DNA of 49,217 nucleotides from JANRIC01 sp033765345 (GCA_033765345.1 JANRIC010000235.1:1-49217); one strand, 5' to 3'; numbered from the stretch's first letter, positions 9,507 to 18,665 are shown. Translations and numbers: made by a program. The notes: generated by a model not told the origin, from the sequence alone.

Positions 9507-9531
9507 ACAAGATCGCTTAGTGCGATCTTGT
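9507..9531. repeat. hairpin 2 of a covarying pair
   Basis: A perfect 10-bp stem (9507-9516 with 9522-9531), core ACAAGATCGC/GCGATCTTGT. It matches hairpin 1 except for one base pair that changes on both arms (G-C to A-T) and a different loop. The flank GGACACACAAGA resembles the cassette inside the element at 49093. Confidence 0.55.
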
Positions 9532-9807
9532 AGTTATGTGAGCTAACTAAGCCTCTGGATGATAAGGTCTTCATCTCCATAAAAACCAATCGCAGAAGGT
9601 TGACTTTCCAGGGAAATTTAGCAAAAACTCAAAAGTTTCTCTCTGCATAAGGAAGCGGAAGTGTTCGTTTTGCTTATGTGAGCTTATGAAAAGCTGGTGA
9701 GTGAAGTTGAGGGTTGAGGGATGCACACTTATTCCAAAGACTAATTCCGATGTACGTATTCCGTATTTTTCTGTGATTTTTTTGGCTGAATAAAATTTCC
9801 AATAGTA

Positions 9808-10608
9808 TTAGCGTGCTTTCAAGATAAATGTAACCGTACCGTTTGAGGTACCGGCGGGGCGGGCATTGCCTTGACGGTCTTCAATTAAATAAGCATTTAA
9901 TACAGCATCTCTGTATTTTTGGATAATTTTCTGATCGGCGACTGTGGTGCCGGGCATAAGTTTGATGGAAAAAATATATCCTGTATCATCTACTGAGATG
10001 GCAAAAATGATTCTGCCCTCTACCCCGGATTTATCTTCAACGATGGGTTCTTTTTCCCATTTCCAACCTGCCAGACTCAAAGAGCTACCGCCACTCCCTC
10101 CGGCACCGGTATACAAACCTTCCTTGTTGATTCCGGTTTCTTTGCCTTTGATGCCTTCTTTATTTTTATCATCTCCTTGTCCTTCGGTGTTTTCTTTGGC
10201 TTTGTCACTTTCTATTTTCTTAGGAGTATCTTTATTTTTTTCTTGTTTTTGAGTTTCTTCTTTTTTATCTTCTTTTTTGGTTTTAAGGCGGGTTTCGGTG
10301 TTGGGTGAGGTCTCGACTTCATCCAAAACGGCTTCGGGGTCATTTTTCTGAGGTTCTTCGGTTTCTTGTTTTTTTTCCTTGATGGTCTCTATGCGCTCTA
10401 TAGGGATATTTTGCTGCCCACTGCCGGATTGGTCTATGCCGTAGCTCACCCACTGACCGTAGTCAAAGGCTGGTTTGTATTCCGTCTGGCTGATTCTGAT
10501 GAGGTACATAGCAATCAGCATCCCTAAGGTAATACCCAATGTTAGTATGAGAGCCGTTCTTTGATCTTGTTTTTCCCGAAGTTCTTGTGATTTTAGGGTG
10601 ATGATCAT
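9808..10608 (-). CDS. TonB/TolA-like energy transducer
   Basis: 266 residues, last gene of the leftward envelope cluster. A single TM segment (about 20-40, LILTLGITLGMLIAMYLI) follows a short cytoplasmic basic start. Then comes a highly charged Lys/Glu/Asp linker (about 65-160), a Gly-rich hinge (GLYTGAGGSGGSS), and a small C-terminal domain (about 195-266) with GRIIFAISVDDTGYIFSIKL, as in TonB/TolA C-termini. It lacks the usual YPxxA motif. It lies 30 bp after the exbD-like gene, so the three probably form an ExbB-ExbD-TonB (or TolQ-R-A) motor. No TonB-dependent receptor is adjacent, which makes a Tol-like mechanical role as likely as transport. Confidence 0.8.
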   Translation of the reverse strand: MIITLKSQELREKQDQRTALILTLGITLGMLIAMYLIRISQTEYKPAFDYGQWVSYGIDQSGSGQQNIPIERIETIKEKKQETEEPQKNDPEAVLDEVETSPNTETRLKTKKEDKKEETQKQEKNKDTPKKIESDKAKENTEGQGDDKNKEGIKGKETGINKEGLYTGAGGSGGSSLSLAGWKWEKEPIVEDKSGVEGRIIFAISVDDTGYIFSIKLMPGTTVADQKIIQKYRDAVLNAYLIEDRQGNARPAGTSNGTVTFILKAR

Positions 10609-10638
10609 AGGTCAATTATTAATTTTGGTATTGGGAGA

Positions 10639-11037
10639 TTACTTATCGGAATCTACTTTGGTGGCTATGGAAACTTTGGCTCCGAGTCGGTTGGCAATAG
10701 AGGCGACTTTGACCATATACTCAACCGAAACATCTTTGTCGATGTTTAATACTACAATGACATCCGTGCCTACGATGAGTTCTTTGAGTTTATCTTCTAT
10801 TTGTGTTACTTCTACGTATTCGTCATTGATAAAATACTGCAAATCACCAGTAATGGTTATTTGAAGCTGTGGTGTCACAGCTGGTGCTTGCACCCCTGAG
10901 GGTAGATTTACGGGAAGAGCGGCAGGTGTCACAAAAGAAGAGGTAAGCATAAAAAACAGCAAAAGTTGGAAGATAATGTCAGTCATGGAAGCCATGCTGA
11001 ATGAAGCATCTAATTTGGTGTTGGTTTTTAAATCCAT
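10639..11037 (-). CDS. ExbD/TolR family biopolymer transport protein
   Basis: 132 residues with the standard ExbD/TolR layout: a short cytoplasmic N-terminus, one TM helix (about 17-37, MTDIIFQLLLFFMLTSSFVT) whose early Asp20 matches the proton-path aspartate of the family, then a periplasmic domain with GDLQYFINDEYV and DKDVSVEYMVKVASIA. It is 12 bp downstream of the exbB/tolQ gene and 30 bp before the TonB-like gene, so the three are almost certainly cotranscribed. The protein uses proton-motive force together with ExbB/TolQ in the inner membrane. Sequence alone does not separate ExbD from TolR. Confidence 0.9.
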   Translation of the reverse strand: MDLKTNTKLDASFSMASMTDIIFQLLLFFMLTSSFVTPAALPVNLPSGVQAPAVTPQLQITITGDLQYFINDEYVEVTQIEDKLKELIVGTDVIVVLNIDKDVSVEYMVKVASIANRLGAKVSIATKVDSDK

Positions 11038-11049
11038 AATGGTGGAGTT

Positions 11050-11724
11050 TTAACGGGGTTCTTGTAATAAATCCATAAAGTCCATGGAGATATATTCCAT
11101 ATTGTGAATTACTTTCTGAACTCTGGTAATGAGATAGTTATAGGCAATGTTAGCCAAAATTCCTACTATTAGTCCGGCTACGGTTGTAATCAGGGCAGTG
11201 TAAATACCGCGCGATAAAACCTGAGGGTCTACTGCTCCTTTGAGCCGGGCGATGGTCATAAAGGCATCAATCATACCGAGTACAGTGCCCAGAAATCCAA
11301 GCATGGGAGCGGCTCCGGCGATGGTGGCCATCAATGCTAGGTTTTTTTCGAGGCGATATATTTCAATTTTACCTACATACTCGATAGAAGTCTCGATATT
11401 TTTCAGGGGGCTTCCCAGTCGGCTCAGACCTTTCTCGATCATCCGGGCTATGGGCGAATTGACTCTGGCACAACTTTGTTTTGCACCCTGGATGTCGCCT
11501 TTAAGCACTTGTACTTTGACTTGATCCATGAGGGCAAAAGGGCTTTTTGTAGCTTTTTGGAGGGTAAAAATACGTTCCAAAAAAATATAAATTCCCAGAA
11601 TAAAAAGGATAAATATACAAGCTACGGTGATTTGAGAGGCTAAACCACCTTTAAAGACGAGTTCAAGAATGGATATAGATTCAGCCGGACTCGCCAGGGC
11701 TTCACTTTGAAAGAATAACAGCAT
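11050..11724 (-). CDS. MotA/TolQ/ExbB proton channel family protein
   Basis: 224 residues. An N-terminal TM (about 31-50, ASQITVACIFILFILGIYIF) precedes the cytoplasmic loop, and two further TMs lie in the conserved block at about 130-200 (IAGAAPMLGFLGTVLGMIDA and ALITTVAGLIVGILANIAYN). GTVLGMIDAF and the GIYTALITTVAGL motif are signatures of the family. With ExbD it forms the proton-driven stator-like complex. It begins 39 bp after the stop of the HU/SPOR gene and runs into exbD with a 12-bp gap. Confidence 0.92.
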   Translation of the reverse strand: MLLFFQSEALASPAESISILELVFKGGLASQITVACIFILFILGIYIFLERIFTLQKATKSPFALMDQVKVQVLKGDIQGAKQSCARVNSPIARMIEKGLSRLGSPLKNIETSIEYVGKIEIYRLEKNLALMATIAGAAPMLGFLGTVLGMIDAFMTIARLKGAVDPQVLSRGIYTALITTVAGLIVGILANIAYNYLITRVQKVIHNMEYISMDFMDLLQEPR

Positions 11725-11763
11725 ACAGTTTTAATTGAGGTGTATTTTATAGTTTATATACAT

Positions 11764-13020
11764 TTAAAAGGGATAAATCAAGACGAATAAATTTCTTTGT
11801 TTGCCAAAGGCTTTTCCCTGGGTTTCAGCTTCTTGTTGGGTGGCATAATCCAGGCAACTTACCCGATAATACGTATTATCACCGCTAGGTTCGATGATTT
11901 TGGCGGTGTTGATTCCTTTGTTTACTAGGTTATTATAGAATGAATAAGCGTTTTCAGCTTTGGAAAAACTACCCAATACCACATAAAACCGCGAATTAGG
12001 CGCCTTTACCATAATAGAGTTGAGATTGGCAGGCGGATTAGGATTATAGACAAAAGAGCTGACAAAGCTATTATCTGTGGCATAATCCACTACGGAGTTT
12101 TGATCCTCACTGCTTGGATCATTAGGAGATATTTTTGAGGTATTTTCTTCTTCTTTGGTATCTGAGGTATTCTCTTCGGTATTTCGGTTTTGATCTTCTT
12201 CGGTGGCGTTTTCGGTGTCTTCATTGCCTTCAAAATCCAGGTGTTTGCTGTCTTCAGCCGGAGGGACTTCATTTTTGGTATCCTTGGCTGCCTGATCTTT
12301 GCCGCTAAAAAGGCTCAGGGGGTTTTGGTCGGTAAAGAGGAAATAGGCAGTAGCAGCAGATAACAATAAGAGTGTAATGGTAGAGATGGTAAATAGACGT
12401 CCTCTTGAACTTTGTTCGTATTCATCGGCTGGTTCCTCTACATAATCTTTATCCGTAAAAGTTGAGTTCAGAAGGTCGTCTTCCTCTTCGTCCAGTATGA
12501 TCGGCTCGTTGGGAGTGGTCGTATTGGAGTTATTAGCTTGGAAGGCATTTGTAGAATGATTTGTTCCTCCTTCTATGGAAGTAAAAGAACCGGGCTTTAG
12601 GTTGTACAAATCTGGCAATCCGAAGCTATCACCCAGGTAGTTCATTTCCTCATCTGGTTGGAAACCGATGGTGTCGCCGGGAGTCCAGATAAAAGTACCG
12701 AGGTTTTCTACTTTATATTTTTTTTGGATGCCCAATTCAGCTTTGATGGTAGTCACAAAAAGTTTGATATTTCTTTGGGCTTCTTGCAGGGAGATTCCTT
12801 CCTGTTCGGCAATGAAGCTGGCCATCACTTGATCATCTTCTTTTTGACTGGGGTCAAAGAAGATGGTCTTATTTGGGGGCAATACTTTATGTGCTGCGGG
12901 CTGTAGTTTCGCACCCATGTAGCTAGTTTCAAACTTTCCTAGTTCAGGAATCACGAGGCTGTTGTTTTCCAGGAACCATTCATGGAGGTATTTTTTGATA
13001 ATATTTTCGTCAGAAGGCAT
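11764..13020 (-). CDS. HU-like (CCDC81-type) and SPOR domain membrane protein
   Basis: 418 residues with two tandem HU-like CCDC81-prokaryotic domains at the N-terminus (about 5-60 and 62-125; motifs LVIPELGKFETSYMGAKL and VENLGTFIWTPGD). An acidic/polar stretch follows, then one TM (about 209-229, LFTISTITLLLLSAATAYFL), an extremely acidic Asp/Glu/Asn linker (about 245-310), and a C-terminal SPOR domain (about 342-418, RFYVVLGSFSKAENAYSFYN). SPOR domains bind denuded peptidoglycan glycan. The HU-like domains should be cytoplasmic, so the protein may link a cytoplasmic partner to the wall at division sites. Its start overlaps the upstream barrel gene by 11 bp, indicating translational coupling. 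Confidence 0.88.
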   Translation of the reverse strand: MPSDENIIKKYLHEWFLENNSLVIPELGKFETSYMGAKLQPAAHKVLPPNKTIFFDPSQKEDDQVMASFIAEQEGISLQEAQRNIKLFVTTIKAELGIQKKYKVENLGTFIWTPGDTIGFQPDEEMNYLGDSFGLPDLYNLKPGSFTSIEGGTNHSTNAFQANNSNTTTPNEPIILDEEEDDLLNSTFTDKDYVEEPADEYEQSSRGRLFTISTITLLLLSAATAYFLFTDQNPLSLFSGKDQAAKDTKNEVPPAEDSKHLDFEGNEDTENATEEDQNRNTEENTSDTKEEENTSKISPNDPSSEDQNSVVDYATDNSFVSSFVYNPNPPANLNSIMVKAPNSRFYVVLGSFSKAENAYSFYNNLVNKGINTAKIIEPSGDNTYYRVSCLDYATQQEAETQGKAFGKQRNLFVLIYPF

Positions 13021-14710
13021 ATGTCAGTCCAATTAAGTAATTAAGTCTTTGGTTTGAGTAATACAAAAACCGCCGGTACGATTTATTAAATATATTATTA
13101 ACAGACAAATATGCAGAAAAATTATTAAAAAATAAATAATCTGCCTTAAAGCTTAAGTCTGTGATTGCATCCAGAGTACTCTGATTATCAGTACTCAAAT
13201 TCTTTGCCTTAATGCCACTTTGGAACAATAAATTGGCTTGAATCTGTAATTTTGGCAGTGGGAAGAACCCCGCCAGTGCTTGTGCTTCAAAAGTAGGGCG
13301 ATGCCAGGCTTCTTCCAAAGTGCTTAGATCATAAGCAAATATACTTGTTTTGAGGGTAATATCGTACTTTTCGGGTTGTGTATAGCTTGCTTGCCCACTA
13401 AGGGTTAATAATCGGGTTTTTTCTCTTTCATAAATCACATCAAACCGCGCACTGTCTTCCAAACTATTGATAAAAAAGCCTGCATTTTGATAAGTACCAT
13501 AGCTGACTCCCAAAACTACGCTTAGGTTAGGAATAGGAGAAACCCGCACACCTCCAGAAGCTTCCCACTGTTTGTTGGTATGAGCCAATGCGATGTTGTC
13601 GGCAATCCAAGGGTTTTGTGCAGCCCAATAATCCAGGCTTCTGGTTTGTAAGTCGCCTTCTAGGCCTGCAAAAATACTGAGTTGATTATTGAGTTGATAG
13701 CTTCCTTTGATTTGAGGGTATAGATAAAACTGTCCGTTTTTTGCTTCCAGCGTATCATTGTCGTAGGCAAGCCCTATCCCAAGCCGTAGGAAAATGCGGT
13801 CTTTCTGATACATGAATGCTGGGCTGACTTTGATTAGATTGCGTCTTATTTTGGCGGAATCTTGCCTTTGGCTCAGAAATACCTCAAACCCAGCTTGTAG
13901 GCGTAAGGACTCTGAGAGTAGATAATCACCTTTCCCGTGGGCATTGACCTGCCATTCGCTGGCTTCCAATTGATCTTTCAGGGTAGACACAGCCAGCCCC
14001 CATTGATACTGTAGATTGCTTTCGGTATCTGTACTTTGGTGCTGGATTTCCAGGCGAATTCGGTTAAATACTTGTTTGAGGCTATCCAGATCGGCATTTT
14101 CCAAGAAAGTAAGCGGATATGCAAAAAAGCGGTTGACCTGTCTGTGGTAACTAATTTTGGCATCTAGTCGGGAATTGTAAAAGAAATATTTGCCATAAGC
14201 CTGGACGCTGTTTTGGCTTGCCCCCGAAAACTCATCGGCGACTTCACCCAATTTAGAGGCCAGATGTTTGAGATTCAGTCCGATGTGTAGTTGTTTATTG
14301 CGTTTATGTTGTAAATAAGCCTCTAGTAGAGAAGTCCTGTAATTTCCATATCCGGCTTTGAGGTAGATTTGATGCTCTTCTAGGAATTCATCGGGGTTTT
14401 GTTCGTCTTTTCCAGGGAGATAGGGTGAAAGATTCGTTGAAAAAGGAGCCGTTTGAAAATAAGGTTCTTCGGGAGTATAAAACAAGGGAAGCTTTTCTGG
14501 GGAAGGCTCATCTATGATTTTGATTTTCTCAAAGCTTTTATTGGCGGGTTTTAGCTTAATTTCTTTTTGTTTCTCGATCAATATCTCTGTATCCGCTACA
14601 CCTTGTGCCACGAGCAAGGTAGGAAAGAACAAAACGACCAAAAAACCGATCTGATTCCTTATCGAGCTATGGAAAAATTTTGAATTATCATTCATTTTGA
14701 ATAAGTCCAT
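13010..14710 (-). CDS. outer-membrane beta-barrel protein (TonB-dependent receptor-like C-terminal barrel)
   Basis: 566 residues. A signal sequence (LVVLFFPTLLVAQ near 25-37) is followed by about 60 linker residues and then a long run of amphipathic strands, ending FNKSYRRFLYYSNQRLNYLIGLTYAF, which resembles the last strands of TonB-dependent receptors (NIFNKSY and a terminal aromatic). There is no plug domain and no recognisable TonB box, and the size is well below a full receptor. An alternative ATG at 14695 gives a slightly shorter leader. It overlaps the HU/SPOR gene by 11 bp and follows the TPR gene by 53 bp. Its partner is probably the motor encoded in the same cluster (inference). Confidence 0.8.
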   Translation of the reverse strand: MDLFKMNDNSKFFHSSIRNQIGFLVVLFFPTLLVAQGVADTEILIEKQKEIKLKPANKSFEKIKIIDEPSPEKLPLFYTPEEPYFQTAPFSTNLSPYLPGKDEQNPDEFLEEHQIYLKAGYGNYRTSLLEAYLQHKRNKQLHIGLNLKHLASKLGEVADEFSGASQNSVQAYGKYFFYNSRLDAKISYHRQVNRFFAYPLTFLENADLDSLKQVFNRIRLEIQHQSTDTESNLQYQWGLAVSTLKDQLEASEWQVNAHGKGDYLLSESLRLQAGFEVFLSQRQDSAKIRRNLIKVSPAFMYQKDRIFLRLGIGLAYDNDTLEAKNGQFYLYPQIKGSYQLNNQLSIFAGLEGDLQTRSLDYWAAQNPWIADNIALAHTNKQWEASGGVRVSPIPNLSVVLGVSYGTYQNAGFFINSLEDSARFDVIYEREKTRLLTLSGQASYTQPEKYDITLKTSIFAYDLSTLEEAWHRPTFEAQALAGFFPLPKLQIQANLLFQSGIKAKNLSTDNQSTLDAITDLSFKADYLFFNNFSAYLSVNNIFNKSYRRFLYYSNQRLNYLIGLTYAF

Positions 14711-14763
14711 AAGTTAGTATATTTTTATAAATCCGGTATTGACTACTGATTTTGAGTATTTTT

Positions 14764-17700
14764 TTATTTAATTGCCGCCAGCTTTTGGCGTGCTATGCGC
14801 ACTACTTCCTGATCGGGAGATTTATCGATGATAGACTGTAAGGTAGCTTTGGCTTGAAAAGTCTCTCCCGTAGCCAGATAATTATCGGCTATGAGCAAAA
14901 AGGCTCGTCCTCGCCATTTTTCATAATTGGCAAACTTCTTATTGAGCTCGAAGAGTGTCTCGAGCGATTGTGTATGAAGTTTTTGCTTATAATATATGTC
15001 AGCAATAAGGTACTGTGCTTCGGCACCAGTTTCATCAGAAGATTCACGCGCTAGACGTTGGAAAGTCTGCAAGGCGGCATTCCATTGTTGGTTATCATAA
15101 GCAATTTTTCCTTTATAGAGTAAGGCTGTATTTTTTTCGCCCGTGACATCATTTTGTTGGATGACTTTATCGGCAAAAAAGTTAAGAGAATCGTATCGTT
15201 TTAATTCATAATAACTTTTGACCAGATTTATCCAAGCTAGGATTTGTTCGCGTTTGCTTTCGGTTACGTCTGCCAGGTAGCGGTTATAGCTTATTGCAAG
15301 GGGGTACTTTTTTTGGTCAAAAGTGATACCAGCAGCCCTTCGAGCTGCTCTAGAGAGAAACGTTCCTTTTTTATCCCGCATGACCATTTCATAGAAGATC
15401 AATCCCTGATCTGGGCTTCCTGATAGATAATAGGATTCTGCCAAATAAAACCTGGCATCTTGGATGTAAGGGCTTTTGGGATAATCTCTGAGGTAATTAT
15501 TCAAAAGAGAAATAGCCTGGGGATAGTTTTGATCAAAATAAGCCCTTTGTGCATTTTCAAAATAAATCTTTTCTGTTGTCTGGCTGTTGGGGTTGGCTGC
15601 ATTGTACTTGTTGATGAGAGGAGTCATTTCGGCTGATCTGCCTTCTCTGGATAGCAACTCCTGAACACTAAACAAAGCACTCGATGCGTTGGGATGCGTG
15701 GTATATTCTTGGATGATGGTTTTGTAATCTTCTATGGCAGCAGCTTGATTGCCGATATTATTGTATGCCAGACCTCGACTGAGCAATGCGTCAGGGATAA
15801 GCGAGCTACTCGGTTTGTCCTTGATTAATTGTGAAAAACCACTAATAGCAACGGCATAACTACCCGAACGCAGGTCAATCAAAGATTTTTGATACAGGGC
15901 ATCTTCATAATACATAGAGCCGGGGAACTGTTGAATAATGGATTCAAAACTTGCTCTGGATTCGTCTTTACGGTCTAAAATATTGAGAATCACGCCTTTT
16001 TGAAAGAGGGCGTAGTCACGATCTGGAAGGTTTTGTCGGATACTTTGCTCATACCAATTGATTGCCTGGGTATAATCCCGTTGGCCATAATAACAATCGC
16101 CCAGGCGCAATAAAGCATCTGCCACAAAACTCTGCGGGTCTTGTCGATTGGTCTGACTTAGGTAATATTGAAAATGCGGTATTGCGAGATCATATTTTTC
16201 GGTATTGTAATATGCATAACCCAAACCATAGTGAGATTTCAGGTTAAATTCGGCACTTTGACGATTTACACTTAATAAATCCTGATAATAAGTAATGGCT
16301 GCCGTTGGATTATTATTCAGTGAATGAGCTTCTGCAAGATAATACTTGGTCTTTTGATATAGATCCGGTATTTGCGGATTAGAAAGAGATTTCTGAAAAT
16401 AGATGATGGCCTGTGGATAATTGGATTGATTAAAAAACTCAGACCCTTTGGAAAAGGCTATTTGTTGATACGCTTCATTGAGGCTAGCAGAGCGTTGGGG
16501 CAGAGATTCGATATAGGCAAGTGCTTCATCATATTTTTTAGAATTCAGGTATGCTTTACTTAGCAGGTCTATAGCTTGCCTTCTGTCGGGGTGTTGAGGA
16601 TATTTTTCTATAAATTCCTTCAAATATACAATAGATTGATCATAAGACTCCAGCTCAAAATTCAGTTTGGCAGCCAGCCAAGTAGCTTCCTGCTCGATGA
16701 TCGCATCATAAGAAAGGCTTTTGGCTTGTTCAAGTGCCGTTACAGCAAACCTTTTATTATTTAGGCGCAAATAAGATAATCCCAGATAATAAGACGCAAA
16801 TTGCTCGAGAAGCTGATCACTTACGGCAGCAACGGCTTTGAGGGTTTCACCGGCTTCTTGATAGTTGCGAGTCTGAAATTGGCAAAAACCCAAACGATAA
16901 CGCAATTCAGGATCGGCTTGTGTAGTCAATAGGCCTACATATTGTTTGTAATAAGAAAGTGCGTTCTGGTAGTTTTTCTGAAAGTAATGAGCATCCGCAG
17001 TAAGGCGATATATTTCCTGGACTTGGCTCAGGTCATTGTTCCGGTTGAGTAAAGGGGTACTATAGTTCACCAACTCATAATAAAGCCCTTGTTTATAATA
17101 GGTGTCCGTAATTAAAACAGGCGTATGTTTGCGGAAATCTTCCGACTCCGAAGCTTTTTGCAAATCCTGGAGGGCAGGTTCGTATCTTTTCTCAAGATAG
17201 GCAATATACCCTGCATAGTAGCTAGCAGCACTGCTGTATTTGCCTGCCCCTACTTTTAATTCATTCAAAAGCTTCTCAGATTGATTGTATTTTTTTTGGG
17301 CAAAATAAGCAGTAGCCAAATTGTATTTTCTTTCCTCTTCCTTTTCACGGCTAATACGTGTAGAAGAGACCTTCTCATAATAATCTATGGCTTTGTCATA
17401 ATCCATTTTGGCATAATACTGATTTCCCCAGTCAAGATAAGCCTCTGATGCCTTGGGATGATCGGGATATGCCCTCACAAAGTTCTCCAAACGAGCTTCA
17501 GCATCCGGAGATTGAAGCTTTAAAGCACAAAAAGCCAGATAATATTGTGCCTGGATTGATTTTTCATCTGTGGGTTTTTGAGCCAGGTAGTTTTCAAATT
17601 CTTGTTGGGCTGCTTCATAGAGCTTTTTCTCGATCAACTCCAAACCATTTCTGTAGAACTTATCCACATCCGAATAGATATAGGTATGTTGCGCTGATGT

Positions 17701-17766
17701 ATGCTGCCATAGAACTATAAAAATTCCTGTTATGATAAAAAGAAGATGTTTGTTTTTCAAATGCAT
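14764..17766 (-). CDS. large tetratricopeptide-repeat protein, first gene of the envelope cluster
   Basis: 1,000 residues from the start chosen here. The signal peptide MHLKNKHLLFIITGIFIVLWQ and the promoter at 17851-17885 both argue against an upstream ATG at 17853, which would lie at or before the transcription start. The mature protein is almost entirely TPR/Sel1-like helical repeats (A..YYLGLSYLRLN, AYYNTEKYDLAIPHFQYYL, FYLAESYYLSGSPDQGLIFY), about 20-25 units. Such periplasmic or outer-membrane-associated TPR proteins scaffold multiprotein assemblies. It leads the cluster whose later genes encode a barrel, an HU-SPOR protein and an ExbB-ExbD-TonB motor, so a scaffold of a trans-envelope complex is the likely job. 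Confidence 0.85.
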   Translation of the reverse strand: MHLKNKHLLFIITGIFIVLWQHTSAQHTYIYSDVDKFYRNGLELIEKKLYEAAQQEFENYLAQKPTDEKSIQAQYYLAFCALKLQSPDAEARLENFVRAYPDHPKASEAYLDWGNQYYAKMDYDKAIDYYEKVSSTRISREKEEERKYNLATAYFAQKKYNQSEKLLNELKVGAGKYSSAASYYAGYIAYLEKRYEPALQDLQKASESEDFRKHTPVLITDTYYKQGLYYELVNYSTPLLNRNNDLSQVQEIYRLTADAHYFQKNYQNALSYYKQYVGLLTTQADPELRYRLGFCQFQTRNYQEAGETLKAVAAVSDQLLEQFASYYLGLSYLRLNNKRFAVTALEQAKSLSYDAIIEQEATWLAAKLNFELESYDQSIVYLKEFIEKYPQHPDRRQAIDLLSKAYLNSKKYDEALAYIESLPQRSASLNEAYQQIAFSKGSEFFNQSNYPQAIIYFQKSLSNPQIPDLYQKTKYYLAEAHSLNNNPTAAITYYQDLLSVNRQSAEFNLKSHYGLGYAYYNTEKYDLAIPHFQYYLSQTNRQDPQSFVADALLRLGDCYYGQRDYTQAINWYEQSIRQNLPDRDYALFQKGVILNILDRKDESRASFESIIQQFPGSMYYEDALYQKSLIDLRSGSYAVAISGFSQLIKDKPSSSLIPDALLSRGLAYNNIGNQAAAIEDYKTIIQEYTTHPNASSALFSVQELLSREGRSAEMTPLINKYNAANPNSQTTEKIYFENAQRAYFDQNYPQAISLLNNYLRDYPKSPYIQDARFYLAESYYLSGSPDQGLIFYEMVMRDKKGTFLSRAARRAAGITFDQKKYPLAISYNRYLADVTESKREQILAWINLVKSYYELKRYDSLNFFADKVIQQNDVTGEKNTALLYKGKIAYDNQQWNAALQTFQRLARESSDETGAEAQYLIADIYYKQKLHTQSLETLFELNKKFANYEKWRGRAFLLIADNYLATGETFQAKATLQSIIDKSPDQEVVRIARQKLAAIK

Positions 17767-17850
17767 AAGTATTCGATTTGATCTTGTGTTTGTTTGTGGG
17801 GTGAAACAACGATCTAACATCCCAAAGACATTGTTTTTATTACAAAGATG

Positions 17851-17885
17851 CAAAAATAACTAGTATTGATTGATTTTTTGGCAAA
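17851..17885 (-). promoter_or_regulatory. Bacteroidota-type promoter of the TPR/ExbBD-TonB cluster
   Basis: On the minus strand TTTG at 17885-17882 (-33 element) is followed after 23 bp by TATTTTTG at 17858-17851, which fits the Bacteroidota -7 consensus TAnnTTTG. Transcription would start near 17844 and give a leader of about 78 nt to the ATG at 17766. The spacer 17886-18089 holds, on the plus strand, TAATTTTG (18003-18010), a possible -7 for the next gene. Confidence 0.5.
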
Positions 17886-18089
17886 AACTCACAAGGTAAT
17901 TTTTAAATAAAAAAGTTTTTCAAGCCAACCTACCTGATTAATTTCCGTAAAACGAATTTATAATAGTATTTTATTGTGCTACTTTAAGATTTTTCCTGAA
18001 CATAATTTTGTAATACTCAGGTACTCTATATAAAAAAATCATCCATCTGTCTACTTTATAAAATAATTTACTGCTTAAAATAAACTAAA

Positions 18090-18497
18090 ATGCCCAAATT
18101 AACCAAAAAAAAATATCTGCCCAAGGAATTTGAACATGTATACCTCGGCATGTCTTTGGACGAACTCCAAAACATCAAAAAACATAATTCCCTCAAAATA
18201 AAGACAAGTTCCTTTGTGTCTTATGCCACTGAAATGGTCAACAATCAATTTGTGGAAAGTTACATTTATCAATTTGACCGCCACAGACTTCTTTACGAAA
18301 TCATCATCCAATACAAACCTGAACTTGATGTAGAAAAATATTTGCTGGATAATTTCGGCAAACTCATTCAAGACAATGAGTTATTGATTCAGGTGACCAA
18401 CTCTCTGTATCTAAAAATCTGGACGTACCACAATCGGATTCGTATTGCCAATGCGGCCTACTTCACTGATGAACTCACAGCACACGAAGCAGCCTAA
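18090..18497 (+). CDS. hypothetical protein, 135 aa
   Basis: Not recognised. A basic N-terminus (MPKLTKKKYLPKEF) is followed by a short motif HVYLGMSLDELQNIK, which looks like the start of a small lipoprotein/cystatin-like or BLIP-like fold but without any signal peptide. Strands follow around NQFVESYIYQFDRHRLLYEI and LLIQVTNSLYLKIWTYHN. Soluble and probably cytoplasmic. It has its own possible -7 motif at 18003-18010, and the dispersed element F lies 70 bp downstream. It is coding by length and composition; the function is unknown. Confidence 0.6.
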   Translation: MPKLTKKKYLPKEFEHVYLGMSLDELQNIKKHNSLKIKTSSFVSYATEMVNNQFVESYIYQFDRHRLLYEIIIQYKPELDVEKYLLDNFGKLIQDNELLIQVTNSLYLKIWTYHNRIRIANAAYFTDELTAHEAA

Positions 18498-18567
18498 TCT
18501 GTAAAGATACCCGTTTGCATACCATCTCCAAGTCAGAGCTAATTATTAGTTTCTGACTTTTTGTTTG

Positions 18568-18665
18568 TGTCCGACATAAAATAACTTGCAAAAAAAGATT
18601 CTATAAATCCTTAAAAATTTGCCCCGGAGGATTCTTGTCTCCTAAATTATATAAATCTTGGTATA
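18568..18665 (-). repeat. TATAC element, copy F (divergent long form)
   Basis: Read on the minus strand it starts TATACCAAGATTTATATAAT and contains the GC-rich cassette (GGAGACAAGAATCC then TCCGGGGCAA), then AATCTTTTTTTGCAA, and ends in a decayed right end. It aligns along its whole length with copy G at 43086-43185 and, in its left half, with copy E at 49093-49217. Confidence 0.6.

Larger units (their letters stand above)
9257..9807. other. 551-bp spacer with two related hairpins
   Basis: There are no convincing open frames. The spacer holds two hairpins with the same plan, listed separately, 170 bp apart. The portion next to 9808 (downstream of the tonB-like gene) shows no T-run terminator. 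Confidence 0.5.
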
